DNA from: Arthrobacter agilis
GTDB taxonomy: Bacteria > Actinomycetota > Actinomycetes > Actinomycetales > Micrococcaceae
Length of the DNA stretch: 64,000 bases
Direction: 5' to 3'
Assembly (NCBI RefSeq): GCF_030816075.1
Contig: NZ_JAUSXO010000001.1
Location: 2,542,001 to 2,606,000, forward strand
How positions within the stretch are numbered: the stretch's first letter is position 1; the number at the start of each line of letters is the position of its first letter. This document shows, piece after piece, positions 1 through 8,657 of the stretch. A program made the translations under genes and the position numbers. The notes under the pieces were generated by a model. That model was not told the origin of the DNA and ran no database searches. It saw only the letters and a list, made by a program, of their open reading frames with translations.

Positions 1-444
1 GTCGCGGTGACGTGCATGCCCCGGAACCTGGTCGAGGAGGCGATCCGCGCCGGCGTGCACCCGGAGGGCGTGAACAGGGCGGACCCGGGAGCGGTGGAGG
101 CGGCGTTCCTGCGACTCTGCGCGGAGGCACGGGGCGGCGACGCCGCGGCGGGGGCGATCATCGACCGCTCCGCGAGGCGTATCGCGAAGGCCGTCTCCGT
201 GCTGACCAATGCCCTCGACGTCGATCGCGTCATCTTCGGTGGCCCCTACTGGCCGGCGCTCTCGGAGGCGTACCTCGATCTCGTGCCACGTGCCCTGCGC
301 GGCCTCACGGTCGCCCCGCACACTGCGGACATCCGGGTGGAGGGTACGGCGTTCGGGACCGATGTGGGTGCGGTCGGTGCGGCCTGCACGGTCTTCGACA
401 AGGCGATCTCGCCCGACACGCGGCGGCTGCTGCTGGAGCATTAA
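1..444 (+). CDS. ROK-family protein, C-terminal part (5' end outside window)
   Basis: The reading frame is open from the first base, so the start lies upstream of the window; about 147 residues remain. The segment with GAIIDRSARRIAKAVSVL followed by LDVDRVIFGGPYWPAL matches the C-terminal half of ROK (repressor/ORF/kinase) sugar kinases and NagC/XylR-type repressors, where a long helix precedes a conserved glycine-containing strand. The ATP-binding and zinc motifs that separate kinase from repressor, and any N-terminal winged helix, are not in view, so kinase and repressor cannot be told apart. A strong hairpin terminator follows the TAA stop by a few bases. Confidence 0.75.
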   Translation, partial: VAVTCMPRNLVEEAIRAGVHPEGVNRADPGAVEAAFLRLCAEARGGDAAAGAIIDRSARRIAKAVSVLTNALDVDRVIFGGPYWPALSEAYLDLVPRALRGLTVAPHTADIRVEGTAFGTDVGAVGAACTVFDKAISPDTRRLLLEH

Positions 445-449
445 CGGCG

Positions 450-478
450 AAGGGCCCGCTCCGATGGAGCGGGCCCTT
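450..478. terminator. Bidirectional hairpin terminator
   Basis: A perfect 13-bp stem (450-462 with 466-478) closes a 3-nt loop. It lies just after the ROK-family stop codon and 8 nt beyond the 3' end of the convergent tRNA-Tyr, so it can serve both transcripts. Read on the plus strand the stem is followed by a short pyrimidine run. Confidence 0.8.
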
Positions 479-486
479 CCTTGCTG

Positions 487-568
487 TGGCAGATGAGGGA
501 TTCGAACCCCCGTAGGCGTTGCCAGCTGATTTACAGTCAGCCCCCTTTGGCCGCTCGGGTAATCTGCC
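487..568 (-). tRNA. tRNA-Tyr (GTA)
   Basis: Read on the minus strand, the acceptor arm GGCAGAT at the 5' end pairs with ATCTGCC at the 3' end, and position 487 gives discriminator base A. The anticodon GTA (complement of 532-534) sits in a 5-bp stem (CTGAC/ATCAG type) and the T arm carries GGTTCGAATCC. At 82 nt it has the long variable arm of class II tRNAs, as expected for bacterial tRNA-Tyr. The 3' CCA is not encoded (the next bases read CA), so it would be added enzymatically. Confidence 0.95.
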
Positions 569-655
569 GAACGTCTTCAGTGAAGACCACCCGCAGCAAG
601 CGCGGGCAAGACAACTTTACCCACAAACCGGCCCGGTGACGAATCGGACCGCGGG

Positions 656-1033
656 CTAGAGTCCCGCAGCCACCCGGCGTTCGATCTGCGCGTAGAAACC
701 GTCGGCCTGCGCGGGGGTGACCATGCGCAGCAGGACGGCCCGGTCGAGGTCCGCGCGCACCCCTGCGAGCCGTTCCGCCGGGGACGGCGCCACTCCCGCG
801 ACGGCGAGCGGCGACGCGACGGTCACCGCCGCGGCCGAGTCCAGCCCGAGGATGACGTCGCCGGCCTCGTAGTCCGTCGTGTCCGCGCTCACCGCCTGGA
901 CGCGGGGCGGCACCGCGAGCGCCGGAGCCGCTGTGAACCCCGTGAGCGTCGCAGCCGTGGCTGCTGCGAGGAAGGATCCCGCCACGGCCCTGCGGAGTCG
1001 GATCTGGTAGCGGCGGCGTGGCGTCTCGGACAT
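656..1033 (-). CDS. Small secreted protein of unknown function
   Basis: This encodes 125 residues. The start MSETPRRRYQ is preceded by GAGGAG 8 nt upstream. The N-terminus is very basic (RRR, then RLRR) and is followed by a hydrophobic stretch AVAGSFLAAATAATLTGF ending in APALA, which reads as a Sec signal peptide cleaved after ALA. The mature part is about 85 residues, rich in Ala/Val/Asp, with a C-terminal helix containing PAQADGFYAQIERRVAAGL. I recognise no family. It is divergent from yajQ. Confidence 0.6.
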   Translation of the reverse strand: MSETPRRRYQIRLRRAVAGSFLAAATAATLTGFTAAPALAVPPRVQAVSADTTDYEAGDVILGLDSAAAVTVASPLAVAGVAPSPAERLAGVRADLDRAVLLRMVTPAQADGFYAQIERRVAAGL

Positions 1034-1196
1034 CGTGCGGGCTCCTCGAGGTGCGGTGGATGTCTCCCACGGTGCCATCGGAGCGTGTGCGCGTGCCCTG
1101 CGCTTCCTGAGCGTCGCCTGTGAGGGCCCCGCACCGCCGGGCAGGGGTTGCGGATATTCTTGGACCCAAGACACCCAACCACCCCGAGGAGGCACC

Positions 1197-1685
1197 GTGG
1201 CGAGCGAATCCACGTTCGACGTCGTAAGCAAAGTGGACAAGCAGGAGGTCGCCAACGCGCTGAGCCAGGCGCAGAAGGAGATCGCCCAGCGGTACGACTT
1301 CAAGGGGGTCGGCGCCGAGGTGGACTTCAGCGGCGAGAAGATCCTCATGAAGGCGAACTCGGAGGAGCGCGTCCTGGCCGTGCTCGACGTCCTGCAGTCC
1401 AAGATGATCAAGCGCGGCATCTCCCTGAAGTCCTTGGACACGGGTGAGCCGTTCCCCTCGGGCAAGGAGTTCCGCCTCGAGACCTCCATCAAGGAGGGCA
1501 TCGCGCAGGACATCGCGAAGAAGATCAACAAGCTCATCCGCGACGAGGGGCCCAAGGGCGTGAAGTCCCAGATCCAGGGCGACGAGCTGCGCGTCAGCTC
1601 CAAGTCACGGGACGATCTGCAGGCCACCATGGCGCTGCTCAAGAACTTCGACGAGGCAGACCTCCAGTTCGTGAACATGCGCTGA
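1197..1685 (+). CDS. yajQ: YajQ-family nucleotide-binding protein
   Basis: 162 residues, the usual size of YajQ (DUF520). The N-terminus ASESTFDVVSKVDKQEV, the central QRYDFKG and the ending NFDEADLQFVNMR are hallmarks of the family. YajQ proteins have two RNP-like alpha/beta folds, bind nucleotides, and in some proteobacteria bind cyclic-di-GMP; whether that applies here is unknown. The GTG start is chosen because GAGGAGG precedes it with good spacing and all homologous sequence begins there. A -10-like TATTCT lies at 1155-1160. A strong terminator follows. Confidence 0.93.
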   Translation: MASESTFDVVSKVDKQEVANALSQAQKEIAQRYDFKGVGAEVDFSGEKILMKANSEERVLAVLDVLQSKMIKRGISLKSLDTGEPFPSGKEFRLETSIKEGIAQDIAKKINKLIRDEGPKGVKSQIQGDELRVSSKSRDDLQATMALLKNFDEADLQFVNMR

Positions 1686-1705
1686 TCCGCCCGACGGATC
1701 ACTGG

Positions 1706-1746
1706 ACGACGACGGCGGCCCCACCCGGTGGGGCCGCCGTCGTCGT
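1706..1746. terminator. Long bidirectional terminator between yajQ and htpX
   Basis: The arms 1706-1725 and 1727-1746 are perfect 20-nt reverse complements; sterically this folds as an about 18-bp stem with a 5-nt loop. It sits between convergent genes and can end both. Confidence 0.8.
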
Positions 1747-1776
1747 ACCGGAGGGATGTTCGGTTGAGCGGGATCT

Positions 1777-2655
1777 TCAGCTGAGCGGGCGCCCGGCCAT
1801 GCCCTCGAGGCGCGCGATGCGCTGGTCCATGGGCGGGTGCGTCGCGAACAGCCGGCCCACACCGCCGCCCTTGAACGGATTGGCGATCATGAGGTGCGAG
1901 GTGTTCACGAGACGCTGGTCCTGCGGCAGCGGGGCGCGCTGGGTGCCGCTCTCGAGCTTGCGGAGCGCCGACGCGAGGGCCAGCGGGTCGTCCGTGAGGG
2001 CGGCGCCGTCCTCGTCGGCGTCGAACTCGCGGGTACGGCCGATCGCTGTCTGGACGAGCCCCGCGGCCAGGGGCGCGAGGAAGGCCAGCAGCAGGGCCAC
2101 GATGGGGTTGCCGCCCTGGTTCCGGTTGCCGCCCATCATGCCGGTGAACGCGAACATCTGCGCCACGGACGTGATCACGCCGGCCACGGCCGCCGCGATG
2201 GACCCGGTGAGGATGTCGCGGTTGTAGACGTGCATCAGTTCGTGCCCGAGGACGCCGCGCAGCTCACGCTCGTTGAGCAGCTGCAGGATGCCCTGCGTGC
2301 AGCACACGGCGGAGTTCTCCGGGTTGCGGCCCGTCGCGAAGGCGTTCGGCGCCATGGTCGGCGAGACGTACAGCCGCGGCATGGGCTTGCCGGCCCGGCC
2401 GCTGAGCTCCCGGACGATCCGGTACATGGCGGGAGCCTGCTGCTCCGTCACCTCGACGGCGCGCATGCTGCGGATCGCGATCTTGTCGCTGTTCCAGTAG
2501 CTGTAGGCGATCGACCCGACACCGAGCAGGGCGAACAGCCAGATGAACGACGAGCTGCCGGTCGCGCCCGCGATGACGGCGCCGAACACGAGGAAGATGC
2601 CCATGAGGGCACCGAACAACAACGCCGTCTTGGCACCGTTGAAATGGTTGTGCAC
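1777..2655 (-). CDS. htpX: HtpX-type membrane zinc metalloprotease
   Basis: 292 residues. Two N-terminal membrane segments (about residues 10-30 and 35-52) precede the M48 domain. The zinc site HELMH is near residue 137, and the downstream third ligand lies in REFDADEDGA near residue 213. A further hydrophobic pair (about 150-172 and 183-203) splits the protease domain, as in HtpX. HtpX degrades misfolded membrane proteins with its active site on the cytoplasmic side. MAPNAFATGRNP is the family's conserved strand before the zinc helix. The gene is convergent with yajQ and separated from it by a terminator. It carries its own start MHNHFNGAKT, a typical actinobacterial HtpX beginning. Confidence 0.95.
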   Translation of the reverse strand: MHNHFNGAKTALLFGALMGIFLVFGAVIAGATGSSSFIWLFALLGVGSIAYSYWNSDKIAIRSMRAVEVTEQQAPAMYRIVRELSGRAGKPMPRLYVSPTMAPNAFATGRNPENSAVCCTQGILQLLNERELRGVLGHELMHVYNRDILTGSIAAAVAGVITSVAQMFAFTGMMGGNRNQGGNPIVALLLAFLAPLAAGLVQTAIGRTREFDADEDGAALTDDPLALASALRKLESGTQRAPLPQDQRLVNTSHLMIANPFKGGGVGRLFATHPPMDQRIARLEGMAGRPLS

Positions 2656-2749
2656 TGAGAACTCCTAGGCTGGTGGAGGCCGGGCGGTCCGTCAGTACAA
2701 CGGAGGGTCGGAGCGGCCCGTTCCCCTCATCCTACGGGGGCGGGCGGGC

Positions 2750-4036
2750 TCAGGGCTGGGGACGTCGGGAGTCGTAGGCGAGGAAGCGCGGCTGCCGGCG
2801 GGCGACGGCGAGGACCAGCACGGCACACGCGATGCCGCCGACGACGGCGGTCCAGCCCTCCCCCAGCCAGGCGGCCTGGCCGCCGGCCACCATGTCCCCC
2901 AGGCGGGGCCCCCCGGCGACGACGACGATGAAGACGCCCTGCAGGCGGCCGCGCATCGCGTCCGGGGTGGCGGACTGGAGGATCGTGTTGCGGAACACGC
3001 TGCTGACCGAGTCCGCGATGCCCGCGAGGACCAGGCACAAGGCTGCGGGCAGCAGCCAGGCGGAGAACTCCCCCTCACCGGGCGTGGGCAGGGAGGACGA
3101 GCCCGCCATGACGACCACCAGCCCGAAGCCTGCAACCGAGGCGCCCCAGCCCACGATGGACCACACCACCGCCTGGCCGTGGTTGTGGATCCGGCCGAGG
3201 GGCCCGGAGAAGAGGCCCGCCAGCACCGATCCGAAGGCGCTGGAGGCGAGGAGGATGCCGACGGTCAGCTCGCCTCCCCCGATGAGCACGGCCCCGACCG
3301 CGGGCAGCAGCGCCCGCGGCTGGGAGGTGATCATGGCGATGAGATCGAGGATGAAGGTCATGCGGATGTTCGGCCGTGTCCCGAGGAAGCGGAACCCCTC
3401 GAGTACCGTGGCGAGGCCGGCCCGGCGGGTGGGCCCCTCGGGCGGCAGGGGCGGGAGCCGGAATACCGCCCACAGCGCGAAGGTGAAGGTGACGACGTCG
3501 ATGGTGTACGTCCAGGCGTAGCCCACCTGCGCCACGAGGAGCCCGGCGAGCAGCGGTCCGACGGTGAAGGCCAGGCCGAACGTGATCATGCTGAGCGCGT
3601 TGGCCGCGGGCAGCAGCGCGGGCCGGACGAGCCGCGGGATGATCGAGCTGCGCGTGGGCTGGTTGATCCCCGCCGCCCCTGACTGCACGGCGATCAGGAG
3701 ATAGAGCAGCCAGACGTTGTCGAGGCCGATCCAGGCCTGCGCGGCGATGGCCATGGTGGTGCCCCACAGCGCGAGCCCCGAATACAGCGCGACCGCGCGC
3801 CGGTCCTGTGCGTCGGCGATCGCGCCGCCGTACAGCCCCGCGACGACGAGGGGCACAAGCGCGAAGAGGCTGAGCAGGCCCACGCTGAGGGTGGACTGCG
3901 TGAGGGAGTAGACCTGCAGGCTGACGGCCACGATCGTGAGCTGCGTGCCGATGGCCGAGAGGGCCGTGCCGACGTACAGGCGGCGGAATGCGGGAGACTC
4001 CCTGAGCGGGGTGATGTCGGCGAGGAGTCGTGGCAC
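2750..4036 (-). CDS. MFS transporter, EntS/DUF894-like
   Basis: 428 residues from the chosen GTG start, with about 12 hydrophobic segments. The N-terminal region LRESPAFRRLYVGTALSAIGTQLT and the loop with DAQDRRAV are typical of the enterobactin-exporter-like (EntS/DUF894) branch of the major facilitator superfamily. The substrate is unknown and I see no siderophore genes nearby. The GTG is preferred because a -10 hexamer TAGACT (4044-4049, minus strand) ends 7 nt before it, implying a leaderless mRNA. An ATG 17 codons upstream (MAPQFVAG) has a purine-rich stretch only 3 nt away and would lie upstream of that promoter. Confidence 0.85.
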   Translation of the reverse strand: MPRLLADITPLRESPAFRRLYVGTALSAIGTQLTIVAVSLQVYSLTQSTLSVGLLSLFALVPLVVAGLYGGAIADAQDRRAVALYSGLALWGTTMAIAAQAWIGLDNVWLLYLLIAVQSGAAGINQPTRSSIIPRLVRPALLPAANALSMITFGLAFTVGPLLAGLLVAQVGYAWTYTIDVVTFTFALWAVFRLPPLPPEGPTRRAGLATVLEGFRFLGTRPNIRMTFILDLIAMITSQPRALLPAVGAVLIGGGELTVGILLASSAFGSVLAGLFSGPLGRIHNHGQAVVWSIVGWGASVAGFGLVVVMAGSSSLPTPGEGEFSAWLLPAALCLVLAGIADSVSSVFRNTILQSATPDAMRGRLQGVFIVVVAGGPRLGDMVAGGQAAWLGEGWTAVVGGIACAVLVLAVARRQPRFLAYDSRRPQP

Positions 4037-4189
4037 GGGGAGGAGTCTACCGTGAAAGTAATTCGCTCCGGCAACGAATTGGGGCGCCATCTGCCTCCCG
4101 GGAGCGCCTCGGCCTCCCGCCGCGGGCATCCTGTGCCGTGCGGATCCCGCCCTGCCCGCCCGGCCCGCCCTGGTGCGTCGGCGCCACCC

Positions 4190-4912
4190 TCAGGCGGGGT
4201 CGGTGTCCCCGGCTTCGATGGCCCGGTCGATCTCCTGCAGCACCCGGGAATCGGCGATGGGCCGGAAGTGGCCCATCGTCTCGAGCTGCACGTTCCGGGC
4301 GCCCTCGACGAAGCTGCCGCCGGGGATGTGGGGGTCGAACCGCCCGTAGATGGAGGTGATCCGGGTATTCAGGTCGAGGTTGGCCAGGAGCATCCGCAGC
4401 GTGCGGTCGTGCGGCGAGAAGGCCCGGATGCTCGGCAGGAAGAAGAAGTTGGCGTAGACGGATCCGGAGAACGGCGTGTTCACGGCCACGAGCCGGTTGA
4501 TCCGCTGCGCCGTACTGGACATGGTCATGAGGAACTTGCCGACCAGGCCACCCTTGCTGTGGGCGACGATGACGACGTCCGTGAGGTCCTGCTCCTCGAG
4601 GTAGCCCGCGGCGAGCTGGGCCATGGCCTCCACGGTGCCCCGGTTGTAGCCGAGCTTCTGGACCACGTGGACCGGGTGGCCTGCCCGGTGCAGATGGTCC
4701 GCGACGGGCCGCATGAACTGCCAGGTCTCGTAGATCCCGGGGATGAGGAGCACGGGGGCCTTGCCCCCGGGAGCGCCGGGGGCGGGGGTCAGGTACTGCG
4801 CGGGGTCCACCCTGAAGAGGAAACCGTGCACCTGCCAGAAGCCGACGTACGCGTAGTCCAGCATCCAGGCCCGGCCCCGCTTGAAGAGATCCACCCTTTC
4901 CACGGTACCCAC
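4190..4912 (-). CDS. Alpha/beta hydrolase, lipase-like
   Basis: 240 residues. LLIPGIYETW near residue 55 is the oxyanion-hole strand, and AHSKGG near residue 118 is a nucleophile elbow with Ser in the G/A-x-S-x-G context. The C-terminal MGHFRP supplies the likely catalytic His and YGRFDPHIP the Asp. FLFRVDPAQYLTPAPGAPGGKAPVLLIPG resembles PGAP1/lipase-class esterases acting on lipid-like substrates; the exact substrate is unknown. No signal peptide is visible, so it is probably cytoplasmic. It is divergent from the fur-like gene. The GTG start has only a weak Shine-Dalgarno; an in-frame GTG four codons later (before DLFKRGR) has GGAAAGG just upstream and is an alternative. Confidence 0.8.
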   Translation of the reverse strand: MGTVERVDLFKRGRAWMLDYAYVGFWQVHGFLFRVDPAQYLTPAPGAPGGKAPVLLIPGIYETWQFMRPVADHLHRAGHPVHVVQKLGYNRGTVEAMAQLAAGYLEEQDLTDVVIVAHSKGGLVGKFLMTMSSTAQRINRLVAVNTPFSGSVYANFFFLPSIRAFSPHDRTLRMLLANLDLNTRITSIYGRFDPHIPGGSFVEGARNVQLETMGHFRPIADSRVLQEIDRAIEAGDTDPA

Positions 4913-4986
4913 AGCACGCGGCGCGTGGGGCGCAAGTTAGTCCCGCCTTATTATGAGTTTCTCAGATTTACTGCTTGACTGACGCC

Positions 4987-5457
4987 ATGATGCAGACCAG
5001 TGCGATGCCCGGGCCCCGGGAGGCCCGATGGTCCGCCACACTGCACGCGGCGGACCGGCGCGTGACGCGCCAACGCCTCGCCGTCCTGGCCGCCGTCGAG
5101 CAGGCGCCGCACGCCACGGCCGACGACGTCGCGGCCGCGGTCCGCGCCGACCTCCCGCACATCACCGTGCAGTCCGTCTACGTGATCCTCGCCGACCTCA
5201 CCGACCTCGGCCTGCTGCGCCGCATCGAGACGCCACACTCCCCTGCCCGCTACGAGACGCGTGTGGGCGACAACCACCACCACGCCGTGTGCACCGGGTG
5301 CGGCCGGATCGAGGACGTCGACTGCGCCGTGGGGCACGCGCCCTGCCTGACCCCCGAGTGGTCGCCCGGCGCCTCCCGCATGACCATCCAGATCGCGGAG
5401 GTCCTCTACCAGGGCCTCTGCGACGACTGCCGCCCGGCAGCCCCCAGCCACCACTGA
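4987..5457 (+). CDS. furA: Fur-family peroxide/metal regulator of catalase
   Basis: 156 residues. An N-terminal winged helix contains RVTRQRLAVLAAV and HITVQSVYVILADLTDLGLL. The C-terminal dimerisation domain has a His-rich loop (DNHHHHAVC), CTGC near residue 98 and CDDC near residue 148, the two cysteine pairs of a structural zinc site. Its position 27 nt before a catalase on the same strand is the classic furA/catR-katA arrangement: the regulator represses itself and catalase until peroxide or metal status changes. The upstream 4940-4985 stretch is AT-rich for this genome (TTATTATGAG, CAGATTTACTG) and is the likely operator, but I could not define a clean palindrome. ATG-ATG begins the gene with no Shine-Dalgarno. 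Confidence 0.88.
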   Translation: MMQTSAMPGPREARWSATLHAADRRVTRQRLAVLAAVEQAPHATADDVAAAVRADLPHITVQSVYVILADLTDLGLLRRIETPHSPARYETRVGDNHHHAVCTGCGRIEDVDCAVGHAPCLTPEWSPGASRMTIQIAEVLYQGLCDDCRPAAPSHH

Positions 5458-5484
5458 TCCCCAACCCCTAGGAATAGGAGCACT

Positions 5485-6972
5485 ATGTCCGCGAACTTCA
5501 GCACCACGCAGTCCGGCGCCCCCGTCATCGATGACAGCAACTCGTCGGCCCTCGGCCGCGACGGCGCCATCCCGCTGACCGACCACTACCTCATCGAGAA
5601 GCTCGCACAGTTCAACCGCGAGCGCGTCCCCGAGCGCGTGGTCCATGCCAAGGGCGGCGGAGCGTTCGGCGTCTTCGAGACCACCGAGGACGTCAGCATG
5701 TACACCCGTGCCGCGCTCTTCCAGAAGGGCACGACGACGGAGACCCTCCTCCGCTTCTCCTCCGTGGCGGGCGAGCAGGGCTCCCCCGACACGTGGCGCG
5801 ATCCCCGCGGTTTCGCCCTCAAGTTCTACACCTCCGAGGGCAACTACGACCTCGTGGGCAACAACACCCCGGTGTTCTTCATCCGCGACGGCATCAAGTT
5901 CCCCGACTTCATCCACTCGCAGAAGCGCCTGCCCGGCACCAATCTGCGCGACGCCGACATGCAGTGGGACTTCTGGACCCTCAGCCCCGAGTCCGCCCAC
6001 CAGGTGACCTGGCTGATGGGCGACCGCGGCCTGCCGAACTCGTGGCGCACCATGAACGGCTACGGCTCGCACACCTACATGTGGATCAACGAGTCCAACG
6101 AGAAGTTCTGGGTCAAGTACCACTTCAAGTCCAACCAGGGCCACGAGGTGCTGACGGTCGACGAGGCCGAGGCACTGGCCGGTTCCGATGCCGACCATCA
6201 CCTGCGCGACCTCTCGGAGAACATCGCGAAGGGCAACCACCCGAGCTGGGACCTCAAGGTCCAGATCATGCCCTACGACGATGCCAAGACCTACCGTTTC
6301 AACCCGTTCGACCTCACGAAGGTCTGGCCGCAGGGCGATTACCCCCTGATCCCGGTCGGCAAGCTCACGCTGAACCGCAACCCGGAGAACTACTTCGCGC
6401 AGATCGAGCAGGCCACGTTCGCTCCGTCGAACTTCGTGCCCGGCATCGCCGCGAGCCCCGACCGCATGCTGCAGGCCCGCATCTTCTCCTACGCGGACGC
6501 GCACCGCTACCGTGTGGGCACCAACCACGCGCAGCTGCCCGTGAACATGCCGAAGAACGAGGTGCGCAACTACTCGAAGGACGGTGCGGCCCGCTACTAC
6601 TTCAATACGGCGTCGACGCCCGTCTACGCCCCGAACTCCGTGGGCGGCCCCGCAGCTGATCCCGCGCAGTACGGTGAGCACGGCGGCTGGGAGAACGACG
6701 GCGACCTCGTGCGTGCGGCCCACTCGCTGCACGCCGAGGACGACGATTTCGGCCAGGCCGGGACGCTGTACCGCGAGGTGTTCGACGACGCGCAGCGTGC
6801 ACGTTTCCTTGAGACGATCACGGGCGCCGTGGGCGGTGTGCAGAGCGACGAGATCCGTGCGCGTGCCGTCCAGTACTGGGCGAACGTGGACGCCGAGCTC
6901 GGCGCGAAGCTGGCGGCGAACCTCGGGCACGGCGTCACGCCGGCCACGGAGTCGGAGGCCGCCCTCTACTAG
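5485..6972 (+). CDS. katA: Monofunctional haem catalase (small-subunit clade)
   Basis: 495 residues, the normal length for clade 3 KatA enzymes that split hydrogen peroxide into water and oxygen. The distal haem His is in [12 protein letters not shown] (His54), the catalytic Asn in [10 protein letters not shown] near 127, and the proximal haem-ligand Tyr in [16 protein letters not shown] near 337. NADPH-binding-type segments follow. An AGGAG precedes ATG by 5 nt. It follows the fur-like gene by 27 nt, so it is probably co-transcribed and peroxide-induced. A hairpin terminator comes 18 nt after the stop. Confidence 0.97.
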   Translation: MSANFSTTQSGAPVIDDSNSSALGRDGAIPLTDHYLIEKLAQFNRERVPERVVHAKGGGAFGVFETTEDVSMYTRAALFQKGTTTETLLRFSSVAGEQGSPDTWRDPRGFALKFYTSEGNYDLVGNNTPVFFIRDGIKFPDFIHSQKRLPGTNLRDADMQWDFWTLSPESAHQVTWLMGDRGLPNSWRTMNGYGSHTYMWINESNEKFWVKYHFKSNQGHEVLTVDEAEALAGSDADHHLRDLSENIAKGNHPSWDLKVQIMPYDDAKTYRFNPFDLTKVWPQGDYPLIPVGKLTLNRNPENYFAQIEQATFAPSNFVPGIAASPDRMLQARIFSYADAHRYRVGTNHAQLPVNMPKNEVRNYSKDGAARYYFNTASTPVYAPNSVGGPAADPAQYGEHGGWENDGDLVRAAHSLHAEDDDFGQAGTLYREVFDDAQRARFLETITGAVGGVQSDEIRARAVQYWANVDAELGAKLAANLGHGVTPATESEAALY

Positions 6973-6990
6973 GGGCTCCTGCGACTGACG

Positions 6991-7024
6991 GAGAAGGGCG
7001 GATCCGAACGGGTCCGCCCTTCTC
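6991..7024 (+). terminator. Terminator after katA
   Basis: GAGAAGGGCGGAtCC (6991-7005) pairs with GGtCCGCCCTTCTC across a 5-nt loop, with one G-T pair. It lies 18 nt after the catalase stop. Confidence 0.75.
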
Positions 7025-7140
7025 CATGTCCCCCACTGCGCTGCCGGCGGCAGGGATGCGCTCCTGCCCGCGGCGCCCACCCGGCGCGCCGGGCACTCCG
7101 GCGGGTGACCATCGGCACCCGTCCCTCCTAGGCTGGGACG

Positions 7141-8151
7141 ATGCCGCCACTTCCCTGCGCCGAACTGCACCTCCACATCGAAGGGACCCTCGAGCCGGAG
7201 CTCATCTTCGCGCTCGCCGACCGCAACGGGATCCGCCTGCCCTACGCCGACGCAGCGGACCTGGCCGCCCGCTATGCGTTCACGGATCTGCAGTCCTTCC
7301 TCGACCTCTACTACGCCAACATGGACGTGCTGCGCACCGAGGCGGACTTCACCGACATGACACGGGCGTATCTCCGGCGGGCCGCTACGGCCGGTGTGCG
7401 GCACGCGGAGATCATGCTGGATCCGCAGGCGCACCTCGCCCGCGGTGTGGCCCTCGAGACATGTGTCGACGGCGTGGCTGCGGCCCTGGCCACGAGCGAG
7501 GCCGACCACGGCATCAGCTCGTCGCTGATCGCCGCCTTCCTGCGCGACCGCCCCGCAACGGAGGCGCTCGGGGTCCTGCAGGACCTCATCGCGATGCAGG
7601 CCCCGATCGTCGGGATCGGTTTGGACTCGGCCGAGGTGGGGTACCCGCCGTCCCTCTTCGCGGAGGTGTACGACGTCGCACGCGCCGCGGGCCTGAAGTG
7701 CATCGCGCATGCGGGCGAGGAGGGCCCGCCCGGCTACGTGTGGGAGGCCCTCGACGTCCTGCGGGTGGACCGGCTGGACCACGGTATCCGCTGCCTCGAG
7801 GACGATGCGCTCGTGGAGCGGCTCGTCGCCGACGGCGTACCGCTGACGGTCTGCCCGCTCTCGAACGTCCGCCTCCGCGCCGTCCCGTCGATCGGTGACC
7901 ACCCGCTGCCGGCGATGCTCGCCCGGGGCCTGAACGTCTCCGTCAATTCCGATGATCCCGCCTACTTCGGCGGCTACGTGGACGACAACCTGGCAGCTCT
8001 CGTCGGGGCGTTCGATCTCAGCATCGACGACCAGGCGCTGCTCGCCGCGAACTCGGTGCGGTCGGCCTTCCTCGACGGGAACCGGCGGGCGGTGCTGCTT
8101 GCGGAGGTCGAGGCCTGGCGGGTCGCCGGGCACTCCCAGCGAGCCGTGTAG
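7141..8151 (+). CDS. Adenosine/adenine deaminase family enzyme, probably adenine deaminase
   Basis: 336 residues of the metal-dependent adenosine deaminase superfamily. ELHLHIEGTL near residue 9 gives the first zinc histidines, AHAGEE near 187 the third His and the catalytic Glu, DHGIRC the active-site His, and NSDDPAYFGGY near 270 the metal Asp. The S-DDPAYFGGY form, in place of TDDP-x-F/V, is characteristic of the adenine deaminase (Aah1/ADE) subgroup as I know it, so adenine to hypoxanthine is the likelier reaction. TAGGCT (7129-7134) ends 6 nt before the ATG and there is no Shine-Dalgarno, indicating a leaderless transcript. It lies alone between catalase and a STAS-like gene. Confidence 0.88.
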   Translation: MPPLPCAELHLHIEGTLEPELIFALADRNGIRLPYADAADLAARYAFTDLQSFLDLYYANMDVLRTEADFTDMTRAYLRRAATAGVRHAEIMLDPQAHLARGVALETCVDGVAAALATSEADHGISSSLIAAFLRDRPATEALGVLQDLIAMQAPIVGIGLDSAEVGYPPSLFAEVYDVARAAGLKCIAHAGEEGPPGYVWEALDVLRVDRLDHGIRCLEDDALVERLVADGVPLTVCPLSNVRLRAVPSIGDHPLPAMLARGLNVSVNSDDPAYFGGYVDDNLAALVGAFDLSIDDQALLAANSVRSAFLDGNRRAVLLAEVEAWRVAGHSQRAV

Positions 8152-8220
8152 CCGGAGCGCGCCGGCAGTGGGAGACTGCAGACAGGAGCGGCGGCCGGGC
8201 GCCGACGAACGGAGGCCACC

Positions 8221-8610
8221 ATCGACGACGCGACCGTCCGGCACGATTTCACCATCCTTTCGGACGCGGGGATCCTGGAGGTCGTGTGGCGGCCCGACAT
8301 CGGGGTCGGCCCGGCCGAACTCGACGTCCTCGCGAACACGATCACGCACTTCCCCGGCTGGCACAGCGCGCCGGTGCTCGTGCACCTCAACCTGATCCGG
8401 CACATCACTCCGCCCGCGCGGCACCTGCTCATCGCCTACCGCCATCGCGGACCGATCGCCCTGACCGGACGCGACCCCGTGGATCGGGTGCTCGCCGCCT
8501 TCATCGCGCAGTCCCGCAGCCGGACACGCTACTTCGTGGACACCGGAGAAGCCCGGGGCTGGCTGTCCTCCGTGCTGCACGGCGCGGACAGCACGGTGCC
8601 GAGCGCCTAG
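8221..8610 (+). CDS. STAS/SEC14-like small protein with apparent ATC start
   Basis: 129 residues if translation starts at the ATC codon. GGAGG at 8211-8215 lies exactly 5 nt before ATC, and no ATG, GTG or TTG occurs in frame between the preceding gene and this point. The first downstream canonical start (GTG 8284) would delete a beta-strand (FTILSDAGILEVVW). The pattern DRVLAAFIAQSRSRTRYFVDTGEARGWL is like the STAS-like (DUF7793-type) proteins of Arthrobacter, small cytoplasmic proteins of unknown role. The family assignment is from memory of the motif. The start could alternatively be a mutated ATG or an assembly error. Confidence 0.6.
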   Translation: MDDATVRHDFTILSDAGILEVVWRPDIGVGPAELDVLANTITHFPGWHSAPVLVHLNLIRHITPPARHLLIAYRHRGPIALTGRDPVDRVLAAFIAQSRSRTRYFVDTGEARGWLSSVLHGADSTVPSA

Positions 8611-8657
8611 GTGCGCCGTCCGGGACCGGCGGCTGATGGCCGGCATCGTTCGCCCTC

